From Acidobacteriota bacterium (lineage in GTDB: Bacteria; Acidobacteriota; Blastocatellia; Pyrinomonadales; Pyrinomonadaceae), in NCBI GenBank assembly GCA_003385635.1, contig QQUY01000001.1, forward strand, positions 1,155,001 through 1,219,000: a stretch of DNA of 64,000 nucleotides. The letters are read 5' to 3'. Of this stretch, positions 10,330 through 19,983 are shown piece by piece. Under the pieces are notes generated by a model. That model did not search any database and had not been told where the DNA came from. It worked only from the letters and a program-made list of their open reading frames with translations. Position 1 is the first letter of the stretch; the number at the start of each line of letters is the position of its first letter. Both the position numbers and the translations under genes were made by a program.

Positions 10330-10354
10330 CGCCGGGGCTTTGCCCCGGCGTTTT
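10330..10354. terminator. Perfect hairpin CGCCGGGGC-TTT-GCCCCGGCG with a TTTT tail
   Basis: A 9-bp perfect stem with a three-base loop followed by TTTT on the plus strand. It could terminate the SRPBCC gene, or be a repeat hairpin like the other GGGGCTTnnGCCCC words in this window. A second hairpin, GGTAAGCCGAAGGCTTACC, lies at about 10377-10395. Confidence 0.5.
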
Positions 10355-10462
10355 AGGGTGAGTTAGGCGCTCGACGGTAAGCCGAAGGCTTACCGCAAAT
10401 CAATACGGCAGAGCCGCAAAAGACCTCGCCGTTAAAGAGGCTACGCGGGTTTGTGGGCGACC

Positions 10463-10620
10463 GTACCCGGGGGTGCGCCTTCGGCTTCCCCCGGGTTAAC
10501 CTCCGTTGCCCTTTCAGGGCAAGAAAAGAACTTCAAAGGACAACTCAACAGACTGAACAAACTCACAGACTCAACAGACTCAACAGACTGAATAGACTCA
10601 AAAGACTCAACAGACTCAAT
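10463..10620 (+). repeat. CGGG-hairpin module, copy b, plus nonamer array
   Basis: The hairpin module (10463-10520) ends in GCCCTTTCAGGGC. After 20 bases comes a run of 9-bp words close to AGACTCAAC (10541-10620), about nine units with scattered substitutions. Because 9 is a multiple of three, the array leaves several frames open without encoding a recognisable protein. It lies between the SRPBCC gene and the 3' end of corA. Confidence 0.8.
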
Positions 10621-10624
10621 CTTC

Positions 10625-11617
10625 TCACTTCCCGAACCAGCCTTTCCTCCAGAAATAGGCGACAAGACCTCCGAACATCACTGCCATTACGCCCATCGTG
10701 ATGAAATATCCCCATTTCGAATGAAGCAGAGGCATGTTGTCGAAATTCATTCCATAGATTCCGGTTAGCAGAGTTAAAGGCAGGATGGTTACGGAGATGA
10801 TCGCCAGAACTTTCATCACGTCATTGGTCTTGTTAGCCGTAACGCTGAAGTGGATCTCAAACAGGCCGCTTACAAGGTCGCGATAGCTCTCCGCGAGGTC
10901 CGATATCCGCAGAAGGTGGTCGTGTACGTCGCGGTAGAAGGGCAGAACGTTTTCCGGTATCTGGTCGAATTCACCGTGAGAGATCTTGTAAAGCACCTCG
11001 AGCTGCCTCGTCGATATGCGCTTCAGACGTGCAACGCTGCGCCTGAGGTCCATAATTTCCTCGAGGATCGAGTGGTCCGAAGATTCCATCTCATAGACGC
11101 GGTCTTCAAGGTTGTTAATTGCCGCATCGAAGTCGTCCACGATAGGCATATACAGGTCGACGATGTTGTCCAGCAGCTGGTGCAGCAGGTACGCGGCTCC
11201 CTTTTCAAGGATCCTCGGTGTTGAAGCGATCTTCTGCTTTACGTGGTCGATGCTACGGAAATCCTCGTTGCGGTTCGTCACTACGAAATTCCGGCCGAGG
11301 TATCCGTCGAGCTCTTTGGTGGTGAAGTTCGATGTGTCGGCCTGCGATCTGATCCCGTACACTATGAAGAAGAGGTAGTCATCGAATTCCTCGACCTTCG
11401 GCTGATTGCGGGCTTCGCGGCAGTCCTCGATCGTCAGGTAATGAAAACCAAACACCTCCGAGTAAAGCTTTTCGGCCTGCTGAAGGTCTTCCTCGTTCCT
11501 CACATCGACGTCGACCCAGATAACGGAATCGTCTCGCGCAATCAGATTGCGCAACTCTGAAGGATCCACTCCCGTTCGGACCACTTCATCGCCTTTGGTG
11601 TGTGCGTAGATCTCCAT
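10625..11617 (-). CDS. corA: CorA-family divalent metal transporter
   Basis: A 330-residue protein with the CorA architecture. An N-terminal cytoplasmic alpha/beta domain contains VIWVDVDVRNEED and YLTIEDCREARNQPK, followed by a long helical stalk and two C-terminal membrane helices. The first helix ends in the family signature YGMNF; a basic tail closes the protein. It likely forms a pentameric Mg/Co channel. The start is set at the ATG at 11617 that begins EIYAHTKGDEV; the frame stays open a further 236 codons upstream, but only as a shadow of serA on the other strand. It is divergent from serA with a shared 106-base promoter gap. Confidence 0.93.
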   Translation of the reverse strand: MEIYAHTKGDEVVRTGVDPSELRNLIARDDSVIWVDVDVRNEEDLQQAEKLYSEVFGFHYLTIEDCREARNQPKVEEFDDYLFFIVYGIRSQADTSNFTTKELDGYLGRNFVVTNRNEDFRSIDHVKQKIASTPRILEKGAAYLLHQLLDNIVDLYMPIVDDFDAAINNLEDRVYEMESSDHSILEEIMDLRRSVARLKRISTRQLEVLYKISHGEFDQIPENVLPFYRDVHDHLLRISDLAESYRDLVSGLFEIHFSVTANKTNDVMKVLAIISVTILPLTLLTGIYGMNFDNMPLLHSKWGYFITMGVMAVMFGGLVAYFWRKGWFGK

Positions 11618-11723
11618 TGAATTTTCCGTGCTGCAAACTTGAGGGCTTTCCTTAACGGAGTGGGAGTCAGGTGTTAAGATTAACCGCAATTCAGCCCAAC
11701 TTAAACTCCCAAACGCACGAACT

Positions 11724-13316
11724 ATGGAAGTTCTGAAGGTATTTGTCGCCGACGATGTTAACGAAGAGAAGCTTGAACCCCTCAAGGCTGCCGGTATCAA
11801 AGTGGTCAAAAAGATCAAACTGGCGCCGGATGTGCTATCCAAGGAACTGATAGACGCCGACGGCGTGATCGTCCGTAGCGCGACAAAGATCTCCGCAGAA
11901 CTGATGGACGGCGCGAGAAGGCTTCGTGTGATCGGAAGAGCCGGTGTCGGAGTGGACAATATCGATATCCGCGCGGCGACCGAGCGTGGAATAGTGGTGA
12001 TGAACGCCCCCGACGGCAACACGATCACTACCGCTGAACACGCTGTCGCTCTTCTGGTTTCGATGGCCAGGAACATTCCGCAGGCAGATTCGACGCTCCG
12101 CGGGGGTAAATGGGACAAGAAGAGTTTTGTCGGCGTCGAACTGAATGGAAAGACGCTGGGAGTGATCGGACTTGGACGGATCGGCAAGCATGTCGTGGGT
12201 ATCGCCCGCGGATTCGGGATGAAGATCGTCGCGTTCGATCCATTCGTTTCCGATGAGCAGGCAAAGGAAATGGGGATAACTGTCGGTTCTTTGGACGATT
12301 TGTTCGCACAATCAGATTTCATCACGATTCACACCCCTGTCACGGATGAGACCCGCGGGATATTCGGCCGTGAGGCTTTTTCAAAGATGAAGGACGGCGT
12401 GAGGATAGTTAACTGCGCACGAGGCGGGCTGATCGACGAGGCAGCTCTTGTCGCCGCGATCGAGTCGGGAAAGGTGGCGGGCGCTGCACTCGACGTTTAT
12501 GAGATCGAGCCTTTGCCTGAAGATTCGAAGCTTCTTGGCAATCCGAAAATCATTACGACACCGCATCTTGGAGCCTCGACCACGGAAGCTCAGGAGGGCG
12601 TAGCGCTAACCGTTGCCGAGCAGATGCGTGATTTTCTGTTGTTCGGAGAATTGAGAAATGCCGTGAATGCTCCATCGCTGGCAGCGAAAGAACTGGAGGC
12701 GCTTCTGCCTTACATCGAGCTCGCCGAAGATCTGGGTCATCTGCAGGCGCAGGTCCTGGATGAGAATGCCGTTTCTTCCGTTCAGATCGAGTATGCGGGT
12801 AATCTGGCTGACAAGGATGCGTCTCAGGCTACCCGTTCGTTCGTAGCGGGCCTGCTTCAGAATGTTTCGGCGCGAGTGAACGTGGTCAATTCGATGCACA
12901 TTGCCGAAGAGCGCGGGATAAGCATCACGACGAGTTACAAACAGGAGGCTCGCGCCTCTGACGTCGATATCAGCACAAATGTATCTACGAGAGACGGACG
13001 TTCACAGACAGTCAGCGGAAAAGTGTATTCGGACGGTCAGGCCAGGATCACCCGAATCGGAGATTTTTCAATAGAAGCAGTTCCGGAAGGAACGATGCTC
13101 ATCACGAAGAATCGTGATGTGCCCGGTGTCATTGGCAAGATCGGAACCCTTCTGGGCGAGAAGCAGATCAACATCAGCCGGTTCTATCTTGGAAGAAACG
13201 AGAAAGGCGGCGAGGCGCTCGCAGTGATCGAAGTGGACTCCGAAGTGTCAGAAGACGTCATCAACGATCTAAAACAGGTCGAGCCCGTCATTTCTGTTCG
13301 GCTTGTGAAACTCTGA
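11724..13316 (+). CDS. serA: D-3-phosphoglycerate dehydrogenase
   Basis: A 530-residue enzyme catalysing the first step of serine synthesis, oxidation of 3-phosphoglycerate with NAD. Visible are the NAD-binding GLGRIGKHV loop with its downstream acidic residue in VAFDPF, the substrate-binding RSATKI segment and the catalytic His of TTPHLGASTTEAQ. An allosteric-substrate-binding-like region covers about residues 320-450, and a C-terminal ACT domain about 455-530. The length fits the long SerA class found in mycobacteria and many other bacteria, where serine feedback acts through the ACT/ASB domains. The gene is divergent from corA. Confidence 0.95.
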   Translation: MEVLKVFVADDVNEEKLEPLKAAGIKVVKKIKLAPDVLSKELIDADGVIVRSATKISAELMDGARRLRVIGRAGVGVDNIDIRAATERGIVVMNAPDGNTITTAEHAVALLVSMARNIPQADSTLRGGKWDKKSFVGVELNGKTLGVIGLGRIGKHVVGIARGFGMKIVAFDPFVSDEQAKEMGITVGSLDDLFAQSDFITIHTPVTDETRGIFGREAFSKMKDGVRIVNCARGGLIDEAALVAAIESGKVAGAALDVYEIEPLPEDSKLLGNPKIITTPHLGASTTEAQEGVALTVAEQMRDFLLFGELRNAVNAPSLAAKELEALLPYIELAEDLGHLQAQVLDENAVSSVQIEYAGNLADKDASQATRSFVAGLLQNVSARVNVVNSMHIAEERGISITTSYKQEARASDVDISTNVSTRDGRSQTVSGKVYSDGQARITRIGDFSIEAVPEGTMLITKNRDVPGVIGKIGTLLGEKQINISRFYLGRNEKGGEALAVIEVDSEVSEDVINDLKQVEPVISVRLVKL

Positions 13317-13469
13317 GTGAGGCGAGCGGGGTATCGAATCACTGCGCTCTAAGAATTGTCAGATAACAATGGGATCGTCGTTGCGAAACTCCTGTTTAGC
13401 AATTTCGCAAGAAGCCGCCGGGCCCACCCGAAGATAAAAGTTGGTGGATATTCCGGCTAAGTACTAAAA

Positions 13470-14078
13470 ATGATCGATCTTGTAGCAACGTTCATCATTT
13501 TCTTCTCTGTCGTTGACCCGATCGGAACGGTGCCGGTTTTTATCGCGGTGACCTCAAGGTTCGACAACTCCGCGAGAAAAAAGGTCGCGTTGATGGCGAT
13601 ACTGGTCGCCGCGGGGGTATTGCTTTTCTTTGTTGTTGCCGGCGAACTGATTTTGACTGCGATGTCCATCCCATTACCCGCGTTTCAGATCTCCGGCGGG
13701 ATCGTCCTGTTCTTATTCGCACTTAGCATGATCTTCGGCGAGAGCAAACCGGACGAAGAGGTGAAGCTCCTAAAGAATCACCAGGACGCGGCTATCTATC
13801 CGCTCGCGGTCCCTTCGATCGCAGGCCCGGGCGCGATGCTGGCCTCAGTGCTTTTGACGAAAAATGATCAATTCAGCATATGGGAGCAGGCACAAACTGT
13901 AGCTGTACTGTTCGCGGTCTTGGCGGTTACCTATGGACTGATGCTGCTGGCCGGCCAGGTCAATAGATTGATCGGAGCCAGCGGTGCAAGTGTCGTCAGC
14001 CGGGTGATGGGATTGATCCTAGCATCTGTTGCTACATCGAACACGCTGGCTGGCGTAAAGACTTACTTCGGATTGTGA
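13470..14078 (+). CDS. MarC-family integral membrane protein
   Basis: A 202-residue protein with six hydrophobic segments. The first helix contains FFSVVDPIGTVPVF and a middle loop holds AVPSIAGPGAM, both typical of the MarC/UPF0056 family. Despite the name (multiple antibiotic resistance) the E. coli protein is not required for resistance, and the transported substrate is unknown. It overlaps the following acetyltransferase gene by four bases (GTGA), so the two are translationally coupled. Confidence 0.92.
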   Translation: MIDLVATFIIFFSVVDPIGTVPVFIAVTSRFDNSARKKVALMAILVAAGVLLFFVVAGELILTAMSIPLPAFQISGGIVLFLFALSMIFGESKPDEEVKLLKNHQDAAIYPLAVPSIAGPGAMLASVLLTKNDQFSIWEQAQTVAVLFAVLAVTYGLMLLAGQVNRLIGASGASVVSRVMGLILASVATSNTLAGVKTYFGL

Positions 14079-14596
14079 ATCAGCGTCCAAAGTCCCAAAT
14101 CAAGATCGTGCCTCTTCGAGATTTTCCAGAGCATCGTGTGTTCTTTGCCGATGAGTTTGAGGCTGAATGGCCCGACTGGTACGGCCCTAATGGTTCAGCA
14201 AGCGCGATCGAAGACCTGAACGCGTTCGCAAACCCTGATGGCGTACTTCCAGTCGCTGTGATCGCCCTAGGACAGGACGGCTCGCCGATAGGGATCGCGG
14301 CACTTAAGGCTGAATCGATCAGTTCTCACAAACACCTGACCCCCTGGGCAAGTGCCGGGTACGTGATTCCGGAACGCCGGGGAGAGGGTATCGGAACAAG
14401 TTTGGTCTCTGCGCTCCTCACGGAAGCGGGCAGACTAGGATTTGAGACCGTATACTGTGCCGCGTCTCGTGCCGCTTCTTTGTTGAGACGCGAGGGATGG
14501 GAGCAGATCGACAAGGTCCAGCTCGATGGGGAGCAGGTCTTAGTCTTTTCGCGAGCCGTAAGCCCAGTAGGCCGTGAGGCTAACGAATCGGATTGA
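14075..14596 (+). CDS. GNAT-family N-acetyltransferase
   Basis: A 173-residue protein with a GNAT core. A strand pair around VAVIALGQDGSPIGIAALKAES leads into WASAGYVIPERRGEGIGTSLVSALL, where RRGEGIG is the acetyl-CoA pyrophosphate-binding motif A. The acceptor substrate cannot be told from sequence. The start is a GTG overlapping the marC stop codon (GTGA). Pairing with a MarC transporter may mean a shared small-molecule substrate, but this is only inference. Confidence 0.85.
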   Translation: MNQRPKSQIKIVPLRDFPEHRVFFADEFEAEWPDWYGPNGSASAIEDLNAFANPDGVLPVAVIALGQDGSPIGIAALKAESISSHKHLTPWASAGYVIPERRGEGIGTSLVSALLTEAGRLGFETVYCAASRAASLLRREGWEQIDKVQLDGEQVLVFSRAVSPVGREANESD

Positions 14597-14763
14597 AAGA
14601 GAGTATTGTGAGATTAACCGAGTGGTTCTCACCTACCGCGGCCAATCGCGGTGCCTGATGTTTGAGACGATTCACAGTAGCCGGTCGGGATATTTGATGG
14701 GCTTGGCCCCTTTGCTTTTAGTGGTCAAGTGAAACACAAACTTGACGCAATGAGGTTTACATC

Positions 14764-16245
14764 ATGGTTCTTTTGAAAGCATCTCTCGCGGCCTCCGCAA
14801 TCGGAATAGCTTTGGCGACCTCATTGTTTTGCCAAAGAGTCCAGGAAAAGCCGACCGTTGCCGAATCGATCGACTCGTTGATGACGGACCTTCAAAAGCG
14901 GGGATTATTCGTAAACGGTGCAGTAATCGCGGGGAAGGAAGATAAGATCGTCTTCGAACGCGGGTTCGGGCTTGCGAACGCAGCTGAGAACGTGCCGTTT
15001 ACTCCCGACACCCCTTCCTACGGCGCGTCGATCGGAAAGACCCTGACCGCGACTGCGATCCTGATGCTTCAGGAAGAAGGCCTCATCCACCTCGACGATC
15101 CGGTCACGAAGTACCTCCCCAAGTTTCCGTATCCCGACATCAAAGTCCGGCACCTGCTTGAGCACAGTTCGGGCTTGCTCCCCGACGGGCCTTTGTTAGC
15201 CAGCGTGCCGGCGGGTGAAAAGCATACCAACGAGTTGTTGCTCGACCTCCTGGCCAAACACGCACCGCCGCTCGCGTTCAAACCTGGAGAACGGTTTATG
15301 TACAGTGGAACGGGTTCCATTGTCGCCGCAACCATTGTTGAGCGCGTGACAGGCAAGTCGTTTGTCTCTTTCGTTCGGGAGCGTATCTTCAAACCCCTGG
15401 CAATGGACTCGTCTTTCATTCACTTCGCCGAAGGTGAGAGAAAAAAGGGCGTTAGGACGATCGGCTACCGCCGTTCGCCTGACGGGAAGCTTGAACCCTT
15501 TGACGTGCCGGAGTCCAAGAATCTATACGGTCAGGGAGGGTTCGACTATTCAACTCGCGACCTGTATCGATGGGTCTCGTCATTCAATTCGAAGCCTCTG
15601 TTGAGCAAGAGCTCCCTCCGAACCGGTCTCGAGCCGCCTGCACGGGGCAAGGGTAAGCTATCCGGGATCTCGCTTTTGAACTGGTACTACTCGGAGAGCG
15701 GCCGGCGCTTCTACTTTACAGGTGATAGCAGCGGTTTCTACAGCTTTGCCTACTGGGACGCCGATCGTCGCCACGCTTTCGCCTATATGAGCAACACGCT
15801 TCTGCCGAACTGGTTGCGGCCGAAGCTTGCGATGGCCATGGCGAACATTCTGGAAGGACGTCGTCCCGCACCGATAGAGGATCCGCAGTTCGCGATTGAA
15901 AGTGTGCCCGCCGGATCGTGGGATTTGTACGCCAGGCTGCCATCCGCAAAAGACTTTGCGCCGATCATTGGCGAATACAAGATGAAGCCGGCCGGCAAGG
16001 TGACCATAGAGAACCCTCCGCCGAACTGGAATAACATCGGCTGGATGCTGAAGGAAGGGTGGTTCGCTCCAGTCGTTCAGGTCGATGACGGACAACGATA
16101 CAACATGTTCCCGGTGGAACCAGGGATGTTCTATGTGCCCGCTCTCGACGCATGGGTCGGGTTTACCGAAAGCGACGGAAAGCTGACACTCCACTGGACA
16201 CAGGTACACACGGGTACGAGAACTGGGACGCGAATGGAAAAATGA
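14764..16245 (+). CDS. Exported class C beta-lactamase-like serine hydrolase
   Basis: A 493-residue protein with an N-terminal signal peptide (hydrophobic residues about 5-23) followed by a beta-lactamase/PBP4*-like domain. The nucleophile motif is Ser89-Ile-Gly-Lys92. The second motif is Tyr180-Ser-Gly, where Asn is more usual at the third position. The family includes esterases, D-amino acid hydrolases and carboxypeptidases, and the Gly suggests an esterase-like rather than true beta-lactamase activity. The C-terminal region (about 370-493) is an extra beta-rich domain. It stands alone in its transcriptional direction and is not next to known resistance genes. Confidence 0.82.
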   Translation: MVLLKASLAASAIGIALATSLFCQRVQEKPTVAESIDSLMTDLQKRGLFVNGAVIAGKEDKIVFERGFGLANAAENVPFTPDTPSYGASIGKTLTATAILMLQEEGLIHLDDPVTKYLPKFPYPDIKVRHLLEHSSGLLPDGPLLASVPAGEKHTNELLLDLLAKHAPPLAFKPGERFMYSGTGSIVAATIVERVTGKSFVSFVRERIFKPLAMDSSFIHFAEGERKKGVRTIGYRRSPDGKLEPFDVPESKNLYGQGGFDYSTRDLYRWVSSFNSKPLLSKSSLRTGLEPPARGKGKLSGISLLNWYYSESGRRFYFTGDSSGFYSFAYWDADRRHAFAYMSNTLLPNWLRPKLAMAMANILEGRRPAPIEDPQFAIESVPAGSWDLYARLPSAKDFAPIIGEYKMKPAGKVTIENPPPNWNNIGWMLKEGWFAPVVQVDDGQRYNMFPVEPGMFYVPALDAWVGFTESDGKLTLHWTQVHTGTRTGTRMEK

Positions 16246-16428
16246 ACGAATCGGGCGCTCGTACACAGAACCTGTCGACGAAAGCAGTAGAACGTAGTTG
16301 ATGTGAGTAGCCAAACTTGTCCCGTGATACGTGTGAGCAGGATGTCCGGAAGGCTGGCCCTTTGTATTCCTCAGTGACAGACAAAAATCGTCCGCAGTTT
16401 CTTAAGCTTTACTTGGTAAACAAACGAA

Positions 16429-16887
16429 ATGAAAACCTATGTTGCATTGGCAATACTCCTGATCGCCGGGAGCTGTGCCCAATCGCCAATCGGCCAGTTC
16501 AAGTTCGAAGAGGGCGAGAAGCAGCACGTCGTCCGCGCTGACAAGACCGAGTGGCGGGCGTGCCCCGAAAATCTGCCGAAAGGATGTCAGATCGCGATCC
16601 TTGAAGGCGACCCTCAAGGCGAAGGTATCTTTACGGTGCGCTTCAAGGTCGATGGAGACTTCGAGATGCCGCCGCATACGCATCCTCAGGATGAGCGGGT
16701 CACCGTGATAAGCGGAAAGGCGCTGGTTGCTTTCGGAGAGAACGCCAAGCGGGAAGATGCGGCGCAGTTTGGTCCCGGCGACTACTACATCAACGCCCGG
16801 AATGAGATCCATTACGTGTGGGCCGAAGACGGAACGATCCTCCAGATCACCGGGATAGGTCCGTGGAAGGCTGACTTCATCGAGTGA
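16429..16887 (+). CDS. Cupin-domain lipoprotein
   Basis: A 152-residue protein with a signal peptide and a lipobox (AGSC) near residue 16, so it is likely a lipoprotein. The mature part is a single small cupin: MPPHTHPQDERVTVISG supplies motif 1 (His, His, Glu) and FGPGDYYINARNEIHYVWAEDG supplies motif 2 with a further His. These would bind one metal ion. Small cupins with this arrangement are annotated variously (isomerases, dioxygenases, sensors) and the substrate is unknown. Confidence 0.8.
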   Translation: MKTYVALAILLIAGSCAQSPIGQFKFEEGEKQHVVRADKTEWRACPENLPKGCQIAILEGDPQGEGIFTVRFKVDGDFEMPPHTHPQDERVTVISGKALVAFGENAKREDAAQFGPGDYYINARNEIHYVWAEDGTILQITGIGPWKADFIE

Positions 16888-16979
16888 GGCGACATTCTGT
16901 ACTATTGAGGCTATTTTGAAAGGCAGCCTCTTGAATCCTTCAGCATTCGAGAAACTCGGCCGGCAGGAATTGAATAGCG

Positions 16980-17122
16980 ATCAGTTGCCCCCTGCTTCAG
17001 CGGGGGGGCGCAAGCATCACAATCCAGGAAAAGGGGCTTCAGCCCCAAGATCAGCCGGCTGAAGCCGGCAATACACATTTGGCTGAGCTTTGATCCCCAC
17101 GCTAAAGCGTGGGACAACTGAT
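16980..17122 (+). repeat. 142-bp palindromic element, copy 2
   Basis: Same organisation as 1994-2135: ATCAGTTGCCCC at the left, CAACTGAT at the right, with GC-rich hairpins CTGCTTCAGCGGG, GGGGCTTCAGCCCC, GCCGGCTGAAGCCGGC and CCCACGCTAAAGCGTGGG between. The length is 143 bases. It accounts for the middle of the 347-base gap 16888-17234; no gene is visible in the remainder. Confidence 0.75.
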
Positions 17123-17234
17123 GGTCGAATAAACGAAAACAAGAGACTCAAAGAAAGTCGCCGTTTCACGAAATGTGCATTTCAAGCTGCCTCTACTTCA
17201 TTTCAGAATTCCCAAGACTGGAATTGGCCGAGGT

Positions 17235-17603
17235 TCACGAATTGTCAGCAGAAAGCATCCGCCGCCAGCAGAAATAAGAGGTCAGCAGGAGGACGATAAA
17301 TACGGCCGCGCCCGGCCAGTTGCCGTCGTTGATGCTGATATGAGCTGTCAGCGCAAGTATAGCGTTGAAGAAGAATCCGGCATAAGCCCACTCCTTTAAA
17401 GACTTTGACAGATTCGCCCAGATCGCTCCAACTCCAAGAAGTTTCGCGATCCCCAGAGGTATGGGGATGTAGTCAGGATACCCAAAATCCCTGAAGTTCT
17501 GAGCCACAGCTTCCGTGTTAAGAAGCATGTTTCCCGCCGACATCAGCATCATCACTGAAAACAGTGCGGTCGTGACGTAATATACGATCTTTATAGCCTT
17601 CAC
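17235..17603 (-). CDS. DoxX-like membrane protein
   Basis: A 122-residue protein with four membrane helices. The layout and the segments GFPDYI-like FGYPDYIPIPLGIAKLLGVGAIWA and FFFNAILALTAHIS are typical of the DoxX-like/DUF family of small four-helix membrane proteins. The biochemical role is unknown. The start is GTG at 17603, preceded by GGAGGAAAT at a good distance. It is divergent from the ABC transporter genes. Confidence 0.82.
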   Translation of the reverse strand: MKAIKIVYYVTTALFSVMMLMSAGNMLLNTEAVAQNFRDFGYPDYIPIPLGIAKLLGVGAIWANLSKSLKEWAYAGFFFNAILALTAHISINDGNWPGAAVFIVLLLTSYFCWRRMLSADNS

Positions 17604-17706
17604 AAGGATTTCCTCCGAATGGTCTGAGTAGAACCTAACATACCATATACCCGGGAATGCGGTTGGTTATTCCGCGCGACAGGGTTGTGCTAATCTTTCA
17701 ACAAAT

Positions 17707-18615
17707 ATGAGCGAGAGCAAGGTGACGCTGAAAGCCGAAGGAGTGACCAAATCCTTCGGCGATTTTACGGCCGTAAACGATCTGAGCTTCGAGGCTGAGG
17801 CGGGACGGATATTCGGTTTCCTCGGGCCGAACGGAGCAGGCAAAACGACGACGATCAGGATGGTGGTCGGAATTACCGTGCCCGATGAGGGAAGAGTGGA
17901 GCTCTTCGGACGCAGGATCTCTCCGGGCGTTCAGGACCGCATAGGTTATCTTCCCGAGGAAAGGGGCCTTTACAAGAAGATGAAGGTCGCCGATCAGCTG
18001 AGGTATTTTGCTGCACTTAAAGGGGTTAATCGAAAGGAGGCCGACAAGAGGATCGATTTCTGGCTCGACCGAATGAATCTTGCAGAATGGAAGGAAAAGA
18101 AAACGACCGATCTGTCTAAAGGAATGTCACAAAAGCTGCAGTTCATCACCACGATGCTTCACGATCCGGACCTTCTGATCCTTGACGAACCCTTCTCCGG
18201 CCTCGATCCGATAAACGTGGAGTTTATGAAAGAGGTGATCGCCGATACTAAATCGCAGGACAAGACGATAATCTTCTCCACCCATATGATGGACACGGCG
18301 GAGAAGCTCTGCGATGACATCTTGCTCATAAACAAGTCCAGAAAAGTTGTCGGAGGCAGCCTTCGCGAGATCAAGGAGAGTTACGGCAAGAATGTCGTCG
18401 CGCTGAGATGTGTTGGAGGGGACGAGGTGTTGGGCGATGAGGAATTGGTCTCCGGGGTCATCGATCACGCAGATGAACAAGAGGTTTTTCTGGCAAAAGG
18501 AAAAGACCCGCAGGAACTGCTCCACAAGCTGATCGGGTCCGGGGCCAGGATAACGAGATTTGAGATGATCGAGCCTAGTTTAAACGACATCTTCATCGAC
18601 AAGGTCAAGGGGTAA
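17707..18615 (+). CDS. ABC transporter ATP-binding protein (NatA-like)
   Basis: A 302-residue ATPase. Walker A is GPNGAGKTT, the Q-loop region is GYLPEERGLYKKM, the signature is LSKGMSQKLQ, and Walker B is LLILDEPFSGLDP followed by the switch His in STHMM. The C-terminal extension (about residues 215-302) matches the DUF4162-type domain of NatA-like subunits. It pairs with the permease that starts three bases after its stop. Substrates of this exporter type include Na ions, antibiotics and lipids; none can be assigned here. Confidence 0.92.
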   Translation: MSESKVTLKAEGVTKSFGDFTAVNDLSFEAEAGRIFGFLGPNGAGKTTTIRMVVGITVPDEGRVELFGRRISPGVQDRIGYLPEERGLYKKMKVADQLRYFAALKGVNRKEADKRIDFWLDRMNLAEWKEKKTTDLSKGMSQKLQFITTMLHDPDLLILDEPFSGLDPINVEFMKEVIADTKSQDKTIIFSTHMMDTAEKLCDDILLINKSRKVVGGSLREIKESYGKNVVALRCVGGDEVLGDEELVSGVIDHADEQEVFLAKGKDPQELLHKLIGSGARITRFEMIEPSLNDIFIDKVKG

Positions 18616-18618
18616 CGA

Positions 18619-19968
18619 ATGCAGAAGTTTCTGGCGGTTCTAAAAAGGGAATATAAGAAGGTCGTGTTCTCGTGGACGTTTCTGATCACGACCTTCCTGA
18701 TGCCGTTCATCGCGTCCGTTTTCGTTGTCGTTCCGATGCTGATCTTTTCCATCGAAGGTGAGTCGACGAGAATAGCGATCGCTGATCTCAACGGAAACGT
18801 CGAGAGCCGGCTGCGTGACAATCTGTCACCCACAAAGATCGCCGAGAAAGCGAAAAAGGCGGCGGAAGAGTCACTCACAGATATCACAGCCTCACAGGAC
18901 GAGAAGCTGAAGCGAAGCGCGGAACAGCTCGGCGGGACGTTCACCTTCGTTCCTTATGAGGCACGAGAGAAGGCCGTCGACGAGATCAGAAGGGAACTGT
19001 CGGCGAAGGTTGCCGCCGGCGAGCTGGAAGCGTTTCTGATCATACCGAAAGACATAAACTCCGAGGCAAAGTTTGGTTACTACTCACGGAAAGCGGGGGA
19101 TTTTGTCATCAACTCCACGCTACAGGACGCGCTTAACGAAGCCGTCAGATCGCAGAGGCTTGCCGAAGCCAACATAAGCGAGGAAATGCTCAAGGACCTG
19201 AGTAAAAAGGTCAGCTTCGAGGTCAAGCCTCTTACCGAGACGGGCGATGTCAAGGAGCAGGACTCGGGGCCCTGGACGGCGTTCATCGTGGCGATGCTGA
19301 TCTACATCGTCCTGGCGATATACGGCCAGGCGATAATGTCGGCGATCGTTGAAGAAAAGGAGACGCGGATCTCGGAAGTCCTGTTCTCGTCTGCGAGGCC
19401 TTTCGAGCTGATGATGGGTAAGCTAGTCGGCGTCGGGCTTGCCGGATTGACCCAGCTCGCGATCTGGATCTCAACGGTAGCGGTGCTCGTTACCTTCGGC
19501 CTTGTCAGCGCCGCTGCAAGTGGGTTCGAGATCACGTTGCCGGAGATCTCCATCGCGATGGTGGTCTACTTCTTCATCTTTTTCCTGCTTGGATACTTCA
19601 TCTACGCGACTATCTACGCGCTGATCGGATCGATGGTGACAAGCATGCAGGAGGGTGGGCAGTTTGCACTTCCTCCGATCCTGATCCTCCTTGTTGGCCT
19701 CTATTTCTGCTTTGCAGTCATCCGCGATCCGAACTCGGCCTTTGCGTTCTGGGTCTCTATAGCCCCTTTCTTCGCGCCGATCGTGATGCCCGTAAGGATC
19801 GTTTCCGATATGCCGCCGTTCTGGCAGATCGCTCTCGCGATCGTTCTAAACGGAGCTGCAATCGTCGGGCTTACTTGGGCCGCAGCGCGTGTCTACCGGG
19901 TCGGGATGCTGATGTACGGAAAACGCGCGACCATACCTGAGGTTCTGAAGTGGATAAGGCAGAGCTGA
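18619..19968 (+). CDS. ABC-2 type transporter permease (NatB-like)
   Basis: A 449-residue membrane subunit. One N-terminal helix (about residues 17-44) is followed by a large extracytoplasmic domain (about 45-220), then five to six helices within 220-430, including the ABC-2 characteristic ISEVLFSSARPFELMMGKLVG amphipathic loop. The topology matches NatB/ABC2_membrane_3 permeases. It forms the exporter with the ATPase encoded directly upstream and is followed 15 bases later by the CYTH gene, so the three may be one operon. Confidence 0.9.
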   Translation: MQKFLAVLKREYKKVVFSWTFLITTFLMPFIASVFVVVPMLIFSIEGESTRIAIADLNGNVESRLRDNLSPTKIAEKAKKAAEESLTDITASQDEKLKRSAEQLGGTFTFVPYEAREKAVDEIRRELSAKVAAGELEAFLIIPKDINSEAKFGYYSRKAGDFVINSTLQDALNEAVRSQRLAEANISEEMLKDLSKKVSFEVKPLTETGDVKEQDSGPWTAFIVAMLIYIVLAIYGQAIMSAIVEEKETRISEVLFSSARPFELMMGKLVGVGLAGLTQLAIWISTVAVLVTFGLVSAAASGFEITLPEISIAMVVYFFIFFLLGYFIYATIYALIGSMVTSMQEGGQFALPPILILLVGLYFCFAVIRDPNSAFAFWVSIAPFFAPIVMPVRIVSDMPPFWQIALAIVLNGAAIVGLTWAAARVYRVGMLMYGKRATIPEVLKWIRQS

Positions 19969-19983
19969 CCTGATAGAAAAACG

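Noticed and set aside
10625..12325. 566-codon frame with corA at its 3' end
   Set aside because: The 236 upstream codons are antisense to serA and unlike any CorA; the ATG at 11617 gives a normal 330-residue CorA.
13317..13469. Riboswitch or structured leader between serA and marC
   Set aside because: No conserved riboswitch core or clear stem was seen in 153 bases.
14764..16245. Antibiotic resistance beta-lactamase
   Set aside because: The motifs are SxxK with YSG rather than YxN, there is an extra C-terminal domain, and no resistance context, so an esterase-like activity is more likely.
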